This document shows, piece after piece, positions 52,396-62,190 of a DNA stretch of 64,000 bases (its first letter is position 1; each line of letters opens with the position of its first letter). This DNA comes from Hominimerdicola alba (GTDB taxonomy: Bacteria > Bacillota > Clostridia > Oscillospirales > Ruminococcaceae): the NCBI RefSeq assembly GCF_900109655.1, contig NZ_FOAT01000008.1, positions 95,960 to 159,959 on the forward strand, given 5' to 3'. The notes beneath the pieces are model-generated. The model had not been told where the DNA came from and searched no databases. It saw only the letters and a program-made list of their open reading frames with translations. The translations under genes and the position numbers were made by a program.

Positions 52396-55300
52396 GTGAA
52401 AAAGATAAAGCGTTTGATCCCGCTTCTTATAGCAACAGCGATGCTGTTCAACTGCTTTCCTGTTGAATTATTGGCAGCATCAGCAGAAGAGATAACAGTT
52501 GAGACATCGGAAGAAACAACAGAAACAGACATCAGCGGGCTTGAATATCAGCAGCTGAGTGCTTATCCCGGCAGAGATGGTTCGGAATCGGTATCTCTTG
52601 ACGGACTTATGCCTTCAAATGCGACCCTTACTGTTCAGAAGTACAGCGACACCGAAAGCGGCGCTATATGTTCTTACGATATAACCATAACCAAGGACGG
52701 CGAGGTATTTCAGCCTGAATCGGAAGCACCTATCACCACGAAGATAACAAACAGCAAGATAGGTCAGGCAAATGCTGCCAACAAGAATATGCGTCTGTGG
52801 CACATATCTGATGACGGAGTACGCGAGGAGATAACTGATTTTTCCGTAGAGGGAGATACTGTTATCTTTCAGGCAACAGGATTCTCACTTTATGAGATAG
52901 ACGATGGAACTATCCCACTCAGGACTTATGAATTCTATACACCTGATGACAGCGGGGTATATTCACTTTATTACTTCCCGACATCATCGGGCAGAGAGAT
53001 ATGCGAACAGACGATAAAGGGCGATGAAAAGCCTATCTTTCCTCAGCTGCCTGTGCTTTTGGAATCAAGAACGAAGACATTCATAGGCTGGTACATATAC
53101 AATGAGGTTACAGGAACTTACGATGAGGGGATAGATTTTTCAAACGTGCCCCCTGTTACAGAGGATAGTCAGGGAGTGGTAAAAGTCGGGGCTGTATATG
53201 CAGACTGTATATTCGTGGTATTTCACGATCAGCGAAATGCTGACGGTACACCCGGTGCGATACTTGCAACAAAAATGGTCACGCTGACAGATGAGGTAAA
53301 TCAGTTCAGCGTAGATGATGTGACTGCTACACACGACGGAAATACCTTTGTACAGGGTACGGAAAATTCTGATATACAGGCACCTCATATGGAGTTCAAG
53401 GGCTGGTCTTACGATTATGCTGTAAACGAAGACCCCAACGCAGACCGCACTCCGCTGCCGTCAGTCATAGCAGTAGATGTTGAGAATCATGTTGGTCCTT
53501 CACATACTATCGACCTTTACCCCATATTTGAACCTCTGCGCTGGATAACATTCATTTCTGGTGCAACAGGAAGCGGTGCTTCCTATATACCGCCCTGTGC
53601 AGTTGAAGCAAAGAGCGGTGCGGAAAGCAGTGATTTTCGTGTGCCGCGCCGCGAAGGTTATGACTTTTTTGGCTGGTATCTTGAAGAAGAAGGACACGAA
53701 CCGGTAAAGGTAACGGACAGTTCTGCACAGCTTCTGGGATCGCCTGATTTTGACGCTGAACAGCGCAGTCATATACATATAGAAGACGGACGGCTGATGT
53801 TTGACCACGATCTGAAATTCACGGCACGCTGGATACCTGCACAGACGAAATACACCATCATCTGCTGGAAACAGAAAGCTGATTACGATGAAGATGATGA
53901 TTACGACTTTGAGAAAAGTGAACAGTTTTTTGAGCATACGGAAAACACGGTATCTGTGCCTGACAGCTATATGCAGTGTCCATACGATGGTTTTCACTTC
54001 GAACACTGTGACGAAAGCAAAGAAGCCGCAGGTAACGGAACTACCATACTTAATGTGTATTATGACCGTAACGTGCATACGGTGATATTCAGGACGACAA
54101 ACCCAAACAGGACCATACATACCGTGACTGCTCGCTACGGTGAGGATATAAGCGGTATATGGTCTTTCACGGGCAGCAATAACGTTACCTACCCTCAGAC
54201 CAATCCGCCTACCTCATGGACACCTGTCGGTTCATCCACATACACACAGCGTATCACCCGTATGGAGATAATGCCCGATGAAAATCTGACATTCGATCAT
54301 ACCACAACTAATAAGCAGAAACGTTACTTCCACTATTACGTCGAGGCACTTCCGGGTGCTGAGAGCGGCAGGACATTCAGAGATAAAAGCTATTCTCTTT
54401 ACCTTGATCTTACCCATGATTTCCAGATCATAAACTACGCTGCGGATTTCTGGGAGCTTAAGGGTTTTACAAGAGAATGTGCGGCTAATGAGAACAACGT
54501 TGTTGTAAACGTAGGAAGTAACACCTCATGGAACAACAACACCATTCCGAATTCGTCATTGTATTTCTACTACACCAGAAATACCTACACTATCGAATTC
54601 GTGGATTCAAGGGACAATACTCTTATAGCTGATATACCTGTGCTTTACGGAGACAATATCGAAAACTATCTGGGCGGTGTACAGCTTCCCGAAGCGGAGG
54701 CAGGGTGGAGTTTCAGCGGTTGGTATTTCGATCAGCACTGTTCCGCGAAAGCAGACCTTGACGACATGACCATGCCTGCCCACAACATGATAGTATACGC
54801 AGGCTGGGAAGCAGAGTGGTATCTCATCGAGATAGACCCCAACGGCGGTCAGCTGCCTGAGGGTTCCTCCACATGGTTTTGGGAATCCTATCACGGTGAC
54901 AAGATAGTGGAGTATATCCACACCACAAGGAATTATGTTCAGGACGATAACGGTGAGTATTATTACCACCTTTATGACAGAGACTATTATCATCTTTCCA
55001 AAGAATGGGATCCTGCGGAATCTGCCTGCACAGACAGACGTGCTTTTTACTCACAGGAGTTGGAGGGTGCAGACCTCAGCAGAAGGTACAGGGCAGAAGA
55101 CAAGCAGATGTATCAGTATGCGGGCTGGTATGAGATCGACAGGGAGACAGGTCATGAAACACCTTTCAACTTCGATCATGAAGTAGACCATGATATACTG
55201 CTGCGCCTGCACTGGAAGGAACTGGGTGCTTACCATATCGACTATCACGCAGGTGACGGTACAATAGATGCACGAGATGAATCGGAAGATGATGTGTTCC

Positions 55301-58300
55301 TGCTTCTGGCAGAATCTGTTTACACAGGAAACGCAAAGGCAGTTGTTACAAGAACAGCCGTTGCGCCGGCGGGTATGAACTTCATCGGCTGGCATATTCG
55401 AGGCGATAAGAGCGGACGTATCTATCCGCCCGGACACAGCTTTGAACTGAAAGAATCATACTCAGAGATAACCATGACTGAGGACGGTACGGAAAAGCGA
55501 ATTATAATCATGGAGGCAGTATATATCCCTGTGGATACGGCAACTGTCATATATGATGCCAACGGAGGTTCACTGAAAAGCGGTATGCCCACGGCAGGGT
55601 ATGAGGCTTGTATGTTATCCTACGGCGGACGTATAGGCGTTGACCCTGAAAGGGACTACGAGAACAGCCGTCCTGTATACAGTGTTACGAACACTTCTGT
55701 AAGAGTTAGTCATCTGCTGAACAATTCCCACATAAAACTCAGCGGAGATATATTTGAGAACCTGAATTACCGTTTTACAGGCTGGAATACCAAGCCTGAC
55801 GGAAGCGGCATACATTTTGAAGCCGGAGCCAACCGTCTGATAGACACGGCAGTTACTGCGGGCTTTGACGGCACTCCCCAGACATTGTATGCTGAATGGG
55901 AAGTCAAGGTTTATTTCGACAAGAATAAGCTGGATTCAAACTGGGGTGGAAGCTGGGAAGAGCAGGACAGTGCTTATCACTACGATGATTTGAACGGTCT
56001 GTATTACCGTGAAGTCAAGCTGAATTCAGCACTTCACGATCAGCCGCCATGCACACCGCACTGCAATGACCCGCTGACAGTATTCCATTACTGGAGTGCG
56101 CAGCGTTACAGCAGCGGTCAGGGTTCTGTTCCGGAGTTTGACTTTGAAACGATCATCACACGTGAAATGACCCTTTACGGATACTGGAACAGTCCGCCTG
56201 AGGTAATCGTACACGCAGTAGATGCATCTGACCCTGAACTGGTGCTTAAAGACACTGAATGGCGCAAGCAGAGTGCAATAACATTCACCGCAGATGTGCC
56301 CATCGAAATCGGTGCGGAAAGCACGGCAAGAGTGTATGCCGAGCCGATACCCCTGGCAGATGAGAATTATACCTTTGATTTTGCCTGCATAAGCGATGCA
56401 TTTATACAGACAGGTATTAACAATATCTCAGACAGCCGAAGCATAACTGATATACGATTTGATACTGATGCGAGGGCTGTAAAGATAACATACAGCAGCG
56501 GTACAGAAAGTATACTGCCTTCTGACCAGGAAGTATATCTGGTGTTCCATAAGCGTCCGAAAGACGTGGACATCGGATATGTTGAAATGCAGTTTTCAGG
56601 GGCACTCGATGAAGTGGAGACCATAGCTGTGGCACCGAAGACTGCGGCAGTGGCAAATTATGTGATGAATAATGAGCTGACGACACCGCTGGATTATCCG
56701 GTATCAAATGATAACCGCGAGTACTACTCCTTTGCATTCGGAAGCCGGAATGCGGCAAGTGCGGAAGACCTGACGATGATAACAGCTGCATCGAACAGCA
56801 ACAGCTCGCGCCCTTATCTGGAGATACGCAACACTTGGAGGGGATTTGAATACTCGCTGAACGGCGCAGATTTTGTAAACTGCGGCTATGATATTCAGCT
56901 TTATGTTGTATACTACGCTACACAGCCGACCATCATCACTTTGAGCGAAACCACAGCAGGTCTGCCAGAGGACATAGCAAGGGAATTTCAGTATACAGTT
57001 AAAATTACTGAAAGGACAACTGTCACAAGGACAAGGTACAGAAAATCTAAGTATGGTACCGGAAACTATCAGCAGTATGGATCACCTGTTGTTGAATCCG
57101 AGAGCACAACAGAATATAATGAACAGAATATAGACCTTTGTGACGGACAGTCAGTATCATTTGCGCTGTTCTATTCAAAGTTCCCGAATAATGATGAAGA
57201 ATACACAGAAGGAAACTATTGGTACCGTGATGTTATAGTTACCGAGATAACTCAGAACTTCACTGTTGAGCAGACAGCTGTACCTGAATTTGAAACGGAT
57301 ATTACATCGACTTCATCGAACGGTACGGTAGATGCGGGTACACTTGCTTATTCATATACCTCAGCCGAAAACAGCGCAGATCATACAGTGAATTATAAAA
57401 ACACTCATACTCCCCTGCCGCTGATACTTCATGTGGCTGTTGCTGAAAATGACGGATTTATCGTAAGGGACAATCTGCGAGTAAGTGACAGCAGTGTATA
57501 CACAAAGAGCATAGACATAGGCTCTGTGTATGATCTTACTGCCATAGACCCCGATACGCTGATAAGCGACAATAACAGATATATGTTCGGCATGATAGCT
57601 GCGGCTGCCAAGAAGCCGAACGGTGAACTTACGGACATCGAGATGCCTGTTACAACTCTCAGCTATCAGATGACTGATGTGCAGGATATCTATCAGCTGT
57701 GGCTGAACAACGATACCGAAAAACTGCTTGACGGCAGGGACATATGGCTGATCTACTACGAAAAGCCTACGATACGCTACGTTATAGAAGAACCCAACGG
57801 CAGGCTGAAACTGATAACACCTGTTACAAGAAACTCGGAACCTGTACACCTTAATGATGTGACGGTGGAGCAGAATGCATATCTGCCGCTGAACGCATAC
57901 GGAACGCTGGAATTCGATCAGACAGAGGCAGGAGCCTTCAAAGTTCCGCCAGATCTTGATGAGTATGATACAGATCACGGAGAGTGCTGGAAGTGCTTTT
58001 TGAACTACACGCGTATAGGTATCGGCAGCAGAACTGATGTAAGAGTTTCGGATCTGGAAGAGGTATATTCGGAAAGACAGCTCAGCACGGGATTCAATGA
58101 TGGACACATGGTATACCGCGGATCGCCGGATGAGGAATGGAACAATATGCCGTCAGAGCCTGTTATCTACGTGATCTACCGTACAAAGGGCATACAGATG
58201 CGCATACGTAAGAAAGTTACCGGTGATGCTCCTGACAACGCAGAATTTACTGTAAGGATCAATTCCTCACTTATCAAGGATATGACATATCTGCCTGTAA

Positions 58301-58713
58301 GCGGATATTCACCCGACGGGAACGAGGTAAGTTCTGTTGAGGTAGGCCATCAGACCATAGGCGGAACAATGACAGGATATGTGGAGTTCAGCGTAAAGGA
58401 CGGAAGCGATGTTACTGTTATGGGACTTCCGCGAGGAAGATATCTGGTAACGGAGTTCATGCCGACAGAAATTTACGAACTTTCAGCCACAGCAGACGGT
58501 TACAGTTGTACCCTTGACGAGGAAAATTCTTTCCACATCATCATCAACGAGGATACGGACATAGTACTTAATAATAACGTGAAGCCTGTTCCTGTGACCG
58601 GAATGAAAGAAAACAAGATGCCGTATATGATACTGAGTGCAGTATTTCTTACAGGTTCGGCATGGCTGATGTATATTCATCTCAGGAGGAAAAAGAGTTA
58701 TGAGGATATTTGA
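52396..58713 (+). CDS. Giant cell-wall-anchored surface protein (pilus tip/adhesin candidate)
   Basis: A 2105-residue exported protein, first gene of the pilus locus. The GTG start follows AAGGGGGGATACCT. A signal peptide ends near LLAASAEE (about 30). Most of the protein is beta-rich, with repeated InlB/Listeria-Bacteroides-type modules marked by FxGWY and FTARW/YAGW motifs (FIGWYIYNEV, FFGWYLEEEG, YAGWEAEWY, FTGWNTKPDG). Near the C terminus a Cna-B-like module (TVMGLPRGRYLVTE, about 1990-2060) precedes the sorting signal VPVTG, a hydrophobic helix and the RRKKSYEDI tail. The VPVTG motif resembles the VPPTG of streptococcal minor pilins. The stop overlaps the next gene. By position it is a Cpa-like tip adhesin; ligand unknown. 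Confidence 0.88.
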   Translation: MKKIKRLIPLLIATAMLFNCFPVELLAASAEEITVETSEETTETDISGLEYQQLSAYPGRDGSESVSLDGLMPSNATLTVQKYSDTESGAICSYDITITKDGEVFQPESEAPITTKITNSKIGQANAANKNMRLWHISDDGVREEITDFSVEGDTVIFQATGFSLYEIDDGTIPLRTYEFYTPDDSGVYSLYYFPTSSGREICEQTIKGDEKPIFPQLPVLLESRTKTFIGWYIYNEVTGTYDEGIDFSNVPPVTEDSQGVVKVGAVYADCIFVVFHDQRNADGTPGAILATKMVTLTDEVNQFSVDDVTATHDGNTFVQGTENSDIQAPHMEFKGWSYDYAVNEDPNADRTPLPSVIAVDVENHVGPSHTIDLYPIFEPLRWITFISGATGSGASYIPPCAVEAKSGAESSDFRVPRREGYDFFGWYLEEEGHEPVKVTDSSAQLLGSPDFDAEQRSHIHIEDGRLMFDHDLKFTARWIPAQTKYTIICWKQKADYDEDDDYDFEKSEQFFEHTENTVSVPDSYMQCPYDGFHFEHCDESKEAAGNGTTILNVYYDRNVHTVIFRTTNPNRTIHTVTARYGEDISGIWSFTGSNNVTYPQTNPPTSWTPVGSSTYTQRITRMEIMPDENLTFDHTTTNKQKRYFHYYVEALPGAESGRTFRDKSYSLYLDLTHDFQIINYAADFWELKGFTRECAANENNVVVNVGSNTSWNNNTIPNSSLYFYYTRNTYTIEFVDSRDNTLIADIPVLYGDNIENYLGGVQLPEAEAGWSFSGWYFDQHCSAKADLDDMTMPAHNMIVYAGWEAEWYLIEIDPNGGQLPEGSSTWFWESYHGDKIVEYIHTTRNYVQDDNGEYYYHLYDRDYYHLSKEWDPAESACTDRRAFYSQELEGADLSRRYRAEDKQMYQYAGWYEIDRETGHETPFNFDHEVDHDILLRLHWKELGAYHIDYHAGDGTIDARDESEDDVFLLLAESVYTGNAKAVVTRTAVAPAGMNFIGWHIRGDKSGRIYPPGHSFELKESYSEITMTEDGTEKRIIIMEAVYIPVDTATVIYDANGGSLKSGMPTAGYEACMLSYGGRIGVDPERDYENSRPVYSVTNTSVRVSHLLNNSHIKLSGDIFENLNYRFTGWNTKPDGSGIHFEAGANRLIDTAVTAGFDGTPQTLYAEWEVKVYFDKNKLDSNWGGSWEEQDSAYHYDDLNGLYYREVKLNSALHDQPPCTPHCNDPLTVFHYWSAQRYSSGQGSVPEFDFETIITREMTLYGYWNSPPEVIVHAVDASDPELVLKDTEWRKQSAITFTADVPIEIGAESTARVYAEPIPLADENYTFDFACISDAFIQTGINNISDSRSITDIRFDTDARAVKITYSSGTESILPSDQEVYLVFHKRPKDVDIGYVEMQFSGALDEVETIAVAPKTAAVANYVMNNELTTPLDYPVSNDNREYYSFAFGSRNAASAEDLTMITAASNSNSSRPYLEIRNTWRGFEYSLNGADFVNCGYDIQLYVVYYATQPTIITLSETTAGLPEDIAREFQYTVKITERTTVTRTRYRKSKYGTGNYQQYGSPVVESESTTEYNEQNIDLCDGQSVSFALFYSKFPNNDEEYTEGNYWYRDVIVTEITQNFTVEQTAVPEFETDITSTSSNGTVDAGTLAYSYTSAENSADHTVNYKNTHTPLPLILHVAVAENDGFIVRDNLRVSDSSVYTKSIDIGSVYDLTAIDPDTLISDNNRYMFGMIAAAAKKPNGELTDIEMPVTTLSYQMTDVQDIYQLWLNNDTEKLLDGRDIWLIYYEKPTIRYVIEEPNGRLKLITPVTRNSEPVHLNDVTVEQNAYLPLNAYGTLEFDQTEAGAFKVPPDLDEYDTDHGECWKCFLNYTRIGIGSRTDVRVSDLEEVYSERQLSTGFNDGHMVYRGSPDEEWNNMPSEPVIYVIYRTKGIQMRIRKKVTGDAPDNAEFTVRINSSLIKDMTYLPVSGYSPDGNEVSSVEVGHQTIGGTMTGYVEFSVKDGSDVTVMGLPRGRYLVTEFMPTEIYELSATADGYSCTLDEENSFHIIINEDTDIVLNNNVKPVPVTGMKENKMPYMILSAVFLTGSAWLMYIHLRRKKSYEDI

Positions 58714-59284
58714 CCGCAGTAATACTGACGCGGCTGATAACAGAGGACCGCGGGCACCTAACAGAAAGATGATATCCATGGAAAAGCACAGATCACCCAT
58801 GAAGCCGGTACAGATCTTTCTGCTGGATCTGCTTGTGATAATAATACTGATCTGGCTGCTGTTCGGGTTTGCGCTAGGTGCAGTCACAGCGCCGAACAAT
58901 GATATGTCACCGAATATAAAGATGAAAGATCTTCTGCTATATTATCGCCTTGAGGACAAGTACACCGCACAGGACGTGGTAGTTATATACAAGAACGGAA
59001 GAACTTACATCGGGCGTATCGTGGCGGTAAGCGGTGATACGGTGAACATTACGGACGATGAACATCTGGAGATAAACGGGAAAACCGTAACGGAAACAAA
59101 TATATATACTTCCACCCCGCGATATGAGGGATTTGTTGAATATCCCGTAAAGCTGCCCGAAAACACCTGCTTTGTGCTTTCGGATGATCGCTGCGGCGGT
59201 GAAGACAGCCGTTATTACGGTGTTGTTGACCGCAGCGAGATAAAGGGAAAGGTCGTCATTACCCTGCGTAGACATAACATATGA
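58700..59284 (+). CDS. SipA-like signal peptidase homologue without catalytic dyad
   Basis: A 194-residue membrane protein of the signal peptidase I fold, with one N-terminal transmembrane helix (about 40-62) and the outer domain. Box B, normally SMxP with the nucleophile Ser, reads NNDMSPNIK, so the Ser position holds D68. Box D, normally KR with the general base Lys, reads YIGRIVAVSGDTV, so the Lys position holds G105. Box E remains as SDDRCGGEDSRYYGVV. As I recall, S. pyogenes SipA, which is needed for pilus polymerisation, has the same Asp and Gly replacements. The ATG overlaps the giant protein's end by 14 bases, with GAGGAAAAAGAG upstream. A pilus assembly chaperone is the best reading; protease activity is unlikely. 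Confidence 0.9.
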   Translation: MRIFDRSNTDAADNRGPRAPNRKMISMEKHRSPMKPVQIFLLDLLVIIILIWLLFGFALGAVTAPNNDMSPNIKMKDLLLYYRLEDKYTAQDVVVIYKNGRTYIGRIVAVSGDTVNITDDEHLEINGKTVTETNIYTSTPRYEGFVEYPVKLPENTCFVLSDDRCGGEDSRYYGVVDRSEIKGKVVITLRRHNI

Positions 59285-59297
59285 GGAGAGTGGTATC

Positions 59298-60614
59298 ATG
59301 AAACTCCTGAACAAGATAGCGTCAGCTGCAAATACACTTCTGATGCTTGCCGCAGCAGGTGCGGGAGTGCTGATGCTCGCTTTCGGAGCGTATGTGCTTT
59401 ATGATATCAGGTATACCAATCAGAATGCTTATATCTCACAGGATCTTCTGCAATACCGTCCTAAGGTGGCTGCCGAAGAGGAGGGTACTGAAACTTTCGA
59501 TGAACTGCGTAAGATAAACCCCGATGTTGTTGGCTGGCTGGAACTGTTTGATACCCATATCAACTACCCTCTGGTGCAGGGCAGGGACGATCTTGAATAC
59601 CTTAACAAGGATATTTACGGAGATTCCACACTAAGCGGATCTATATATCTTGCAAGTGAGAACGAGCGTGATTTCAGCGACAGGTATAATCTGATATACG
59701 GACATCACATGGATAACGGTGCAATGTTCGGTGATATCAGAAATTTCCTCGATAAGGAATATTTCGATTCACATCAGGAAGGACTTTTACAGACAGAAAA
59801 TGGAACATATCTTATAAAAGTATTTGCCTGTGCTTATGCAGATGCTTACGATAATGTTATCTACAACGTATCGAAAGATGCAGATGCAAAATTTCCCGAG
59901 CTGAAGAAATACCTGAGTGAACACGCTGTACAGCACAGGGATATACCGCAGGAACTTTCAGACGGGATGCTGATAGGCCTTTCCACCTGCACCGATGTGG
60001 TAACAAACGGCAGGATAGTGCTTTTCGTAAGTGCAGGACCCCTTAGCAGTGAAGATGCTGAAAAGTATATGGAACGCAGTTCAGATGATGTGCCGATGGA
60101 GGATATCCACCGACTTCCGCTGGGATACTTTACAGACAGCGATCACTGGGCACTGTTGAATCTGCTGTGCGTGGCAGAAACTTTTATGATACTTCTGCCT
60201 ATAACAGCTATAAGGAAAAAATACAGGCAGATATCATACAGCAAAAAATTAGCAAAAAAGCTTGAAGAAAAGGGCTGTTATGACAGTCACGAAAATTATG
60301 AAAATAACGATACGGAAGAAAGGAGATGCAGTGAAAAGAATGAGGAGATATGTAAGCAGCTAAGAAGATTTACAGATAAAATGCATATCGGGATGATACT
60401 CGAATGTGTATTGCTGATAGTATCAATAGTAGTCTTCCTGATGACGGAAGACCTGACCAAAAAGATGACACTGAGTGACAAATGGACAGGGCTGATGATA
60501 GTTATAGCAGCGGTAAGCCTGCTTATAGATCATCTGACATTCTGTTACAAAGGTAAAACACCAACTAAGGAAAAAATATCAACTCGGCAAAAGAATGAAA
60601 AGGTATATTCATGA
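59298..60614 (+). CDS. Class B pilus sortase with C-terminal membrane extension
   Basis: A 438-residue sortase. An N-terminal helix (about 12-36) precedes the catalytic domain with NPDVVGWLELFDTHINYPLVQ, IYGHHMDNGAMFGDI (His136), IGLSTCTDVVTNGRIVLF (Cys231 and Arg239), the class B pattern. Class B pilin polymerases of FCT type couple subunits by Lys attack. After the core come about 190 extra residues with one helix at about 283-305 and two more at about 370-390 and 402-421, with a charged linker (NYENNDTEERRCSEKNEE) between, which is unusual for sortases. It lies 14 bases after the SipA-like gene and 19 bases before the pilin gene. Confidence 0.9.
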   Translation: MKLLNKIASAANTLLMLAAAGAGVLMLAFGAYVLYDIRYTNQNAYISQDLLQYRPKVAAEEEGTETFDELRKINPDVVGWLELFDTHINYPLVQGRDDLEYLNKDIYGDSTLSGSIYLASENERDFSDRYNLIYGHHMDNGAMFGDIRNFLDKEYFDSHQEGLLQTENGTYLIKVFACAYADAYDNVIYNVSKDADAKFPELKKYLSEHAVQHRDIPQELSDGMLIGLSTCTDVVTNGRIVLFVSAGPLSSEDAEKYMERSSDDVPMEDIHRLPLGYFTDSDHWALLNLLCVAETFMILLPITAIRKKYRQISYSKKLAKKLEEKGCYDSHENYENNDTEERRCSEKNEEICKQLRRFTDKMHIGMILECVLLIVSIVVFLMTEDLTKKMTLSDKWTGLMIVIAAVSLLIDHLTFCYKGKTPTKEKISTRQKNEKVYS

Positions 60615-60632
60615 TATGAAGGAGGGTTCATT

Positions 60633-62132
60633 ATGAAAAAAACTACTATTAAAAATTCTCTGATCGCTGTATGTGCAGCCTGCGCAATGACACAGACTCT
60701 GACAGTTTCGGCAGTAAGCACGGGAATGATAAACAGCGAAAACGCCAATACTGTTACGCCGAATTCCACCGCAAATATTTCCATCAACAAGGATATCCTG
60801 ATGTTCAACACAGAGGGATCTGATATCTACGCACCGAATATAACATACAGTTATAATATCACCAGTGCGTCAACAAACAATGAGACCCAGATACTTACCT
60901 ACGCAAACAGTGACCTTGAAAACGGTGTGCCAAAACCCGGCGCTGTACCGATAGCAGTTATAGTTCACCCCGGCAAGATAGAAGCTATATCCACAACAGG
61001 TGATGATGCAAGTACGACAAGCGTTGTTGAGGGAAGCATAGCTTTCGGCGGCAGCGAAGATACTTTACATAACTCCAATACTATCGGTGCAACAGCTGTT
61101 GATACAAGTAAAAAGGTCACGGGAAGTATGAGAATCAGCGTAGACGCTAATAAGATATTCAATCCGGATTATGATCCGAATGATGATTCTACCAAGGTGC
61201 AGCTGAATCCTCCCGGAATATACCGCTACAAGATCAGCGATGTTACAACGGCTGCGACCTTTACAGCAGCAGGCGTAAGTGACGGCGGCGCGGATAACGA
61301 TATATATCTTGATGTTTATACCAAGTACAATAATGCCAAGGACGGTCTGGAGGTATACGGCTATGTACTGTTCAAGAGCGACAATGATACCGACAGCATC
61401 ACCTATGACAGTACTGTTACATCGGCAAACGAAGGCAAGGTAACAGGTTTTGATGTTGATACTGAGACCGAAACAATATCGGGGGTAGGCGGACAGGAAA
61501 CTACCGAATATCATTCGGATAAATATTATACTTACAACGTGAAAGTTAAAAAGCTGGTCGATGGTGGGCTTGCAGATGCTTTTCACAATTTCCCCTTTAA
61601 GGTGGAGCTCAGCAATGCTTCAGTGACCTCTGCTGATGATTTCAGTTACACGATAAAGAAGGACGGTACTACAGGTGCAGCAGTTGCCGCACATCTTGCA
61701 GCTAACGGTTCATGGACTCTTGATGGCATAGCAAATTCAAACACAGGGCTTCAGCTCAGGCACGGTGATGAGATAACTCTGACAGGTCTGCCTACGGGTA
61801 CCAAGATAAAGGTCACCGAAAAAAATGACACAGGTGATATTTACATCGCTTCGGCAAAAGGCACTGATGATGAAGCGCTTAATTTGAAGAGCGGTACAGC
61901 TGATGCAGCGGCTTCCGTTGCAGTTTCCCCCGATGCAACAGCAGAAATGAACGCTGTATATGATATCTACGGCACAGAGACGATAACCTTCACCAACACT
62001 ATGAAGGATATATCCGTTACAGGACTGCTGTTCAGTGTTGCACCTTTCATTATCTTAACTGCCGCAGGTGCTGTTCTGATAGTTATGGTAATACGCAGCA
62101 GAAAACATAGAGAGGATAATGATGTTATCTGA
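60633..62132 (+). CDS. FctA-like pilus backbone subunit
   Basis: A 499-residue secreted pilin candidate. A signal peptide ends near VSAVSTG (about 29). The N-terminal domain (about 40-300) resembles FctA/Spy0128-type pilin domains (GIYRYKISDVT, YLDVYTKYNN, LEVYGYVLF). A Cna-B-like domain follows (YNVKVKKLVDGGLADAFHNF, LTGLPTGTKIKVTEKND), with Lys and Glu residues placed where such domains form intramolecular isopeptide bonds. The C-terminal ITFTNTMKDISVTGLLFSVA is a sorting signal of the ISVTG form followed by a helix and RSRKHRED. GGAGGGTTC precedes the ATG. It is the only obvious backbone candidate in the locus. Confidence 0.85.
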   Translation: MKKTTIKNSLIAVCAACAMTQTLTVSAVSTGMINSENANTVTPNSTANISINKDILMFNTEGSDIYAPNITYSYNITSASTNNETQILTYANSDLENGVPKPGAVPIAVIVHPGKIEAISTTGDDASTTSVVEGSIAFGGSEDTLHNSNTIGATAVDTSKKVTGSMRISVDANKIFNPDYDPNDDSTKVQLNPPGIYRYKISDVTTAATFTAAGVSDGGADNDIYLDVYTKYNNAKDGLEVYGYVLFKSDNDTDSITYDSTVTSANEGKVTGFDVDTETETISGVGGQETTEYHSDKYYTYNVKVKKLVDGGLADAFHNFPFKVELSNASVTSADDFSYTIKKDGTTGAAVAAHLAANGSWTLDGIANSNTGLQLRHGDEITLTGLPTGTKIKVTEKNDTGDIYIASAKGTDDEALNLKSGTADAAASVAVSPDATAEMNAVYDIYGTETITFTNTMKDISVTGLLFSVAPFIILTAAGAVLIVMVIRSRKHREDNDVI

Positions 62133-62190
62133 CGGGATATCTTCGGATATTTCAGGACACAGGACAGAAACATTCATATAAGTGACGGTG

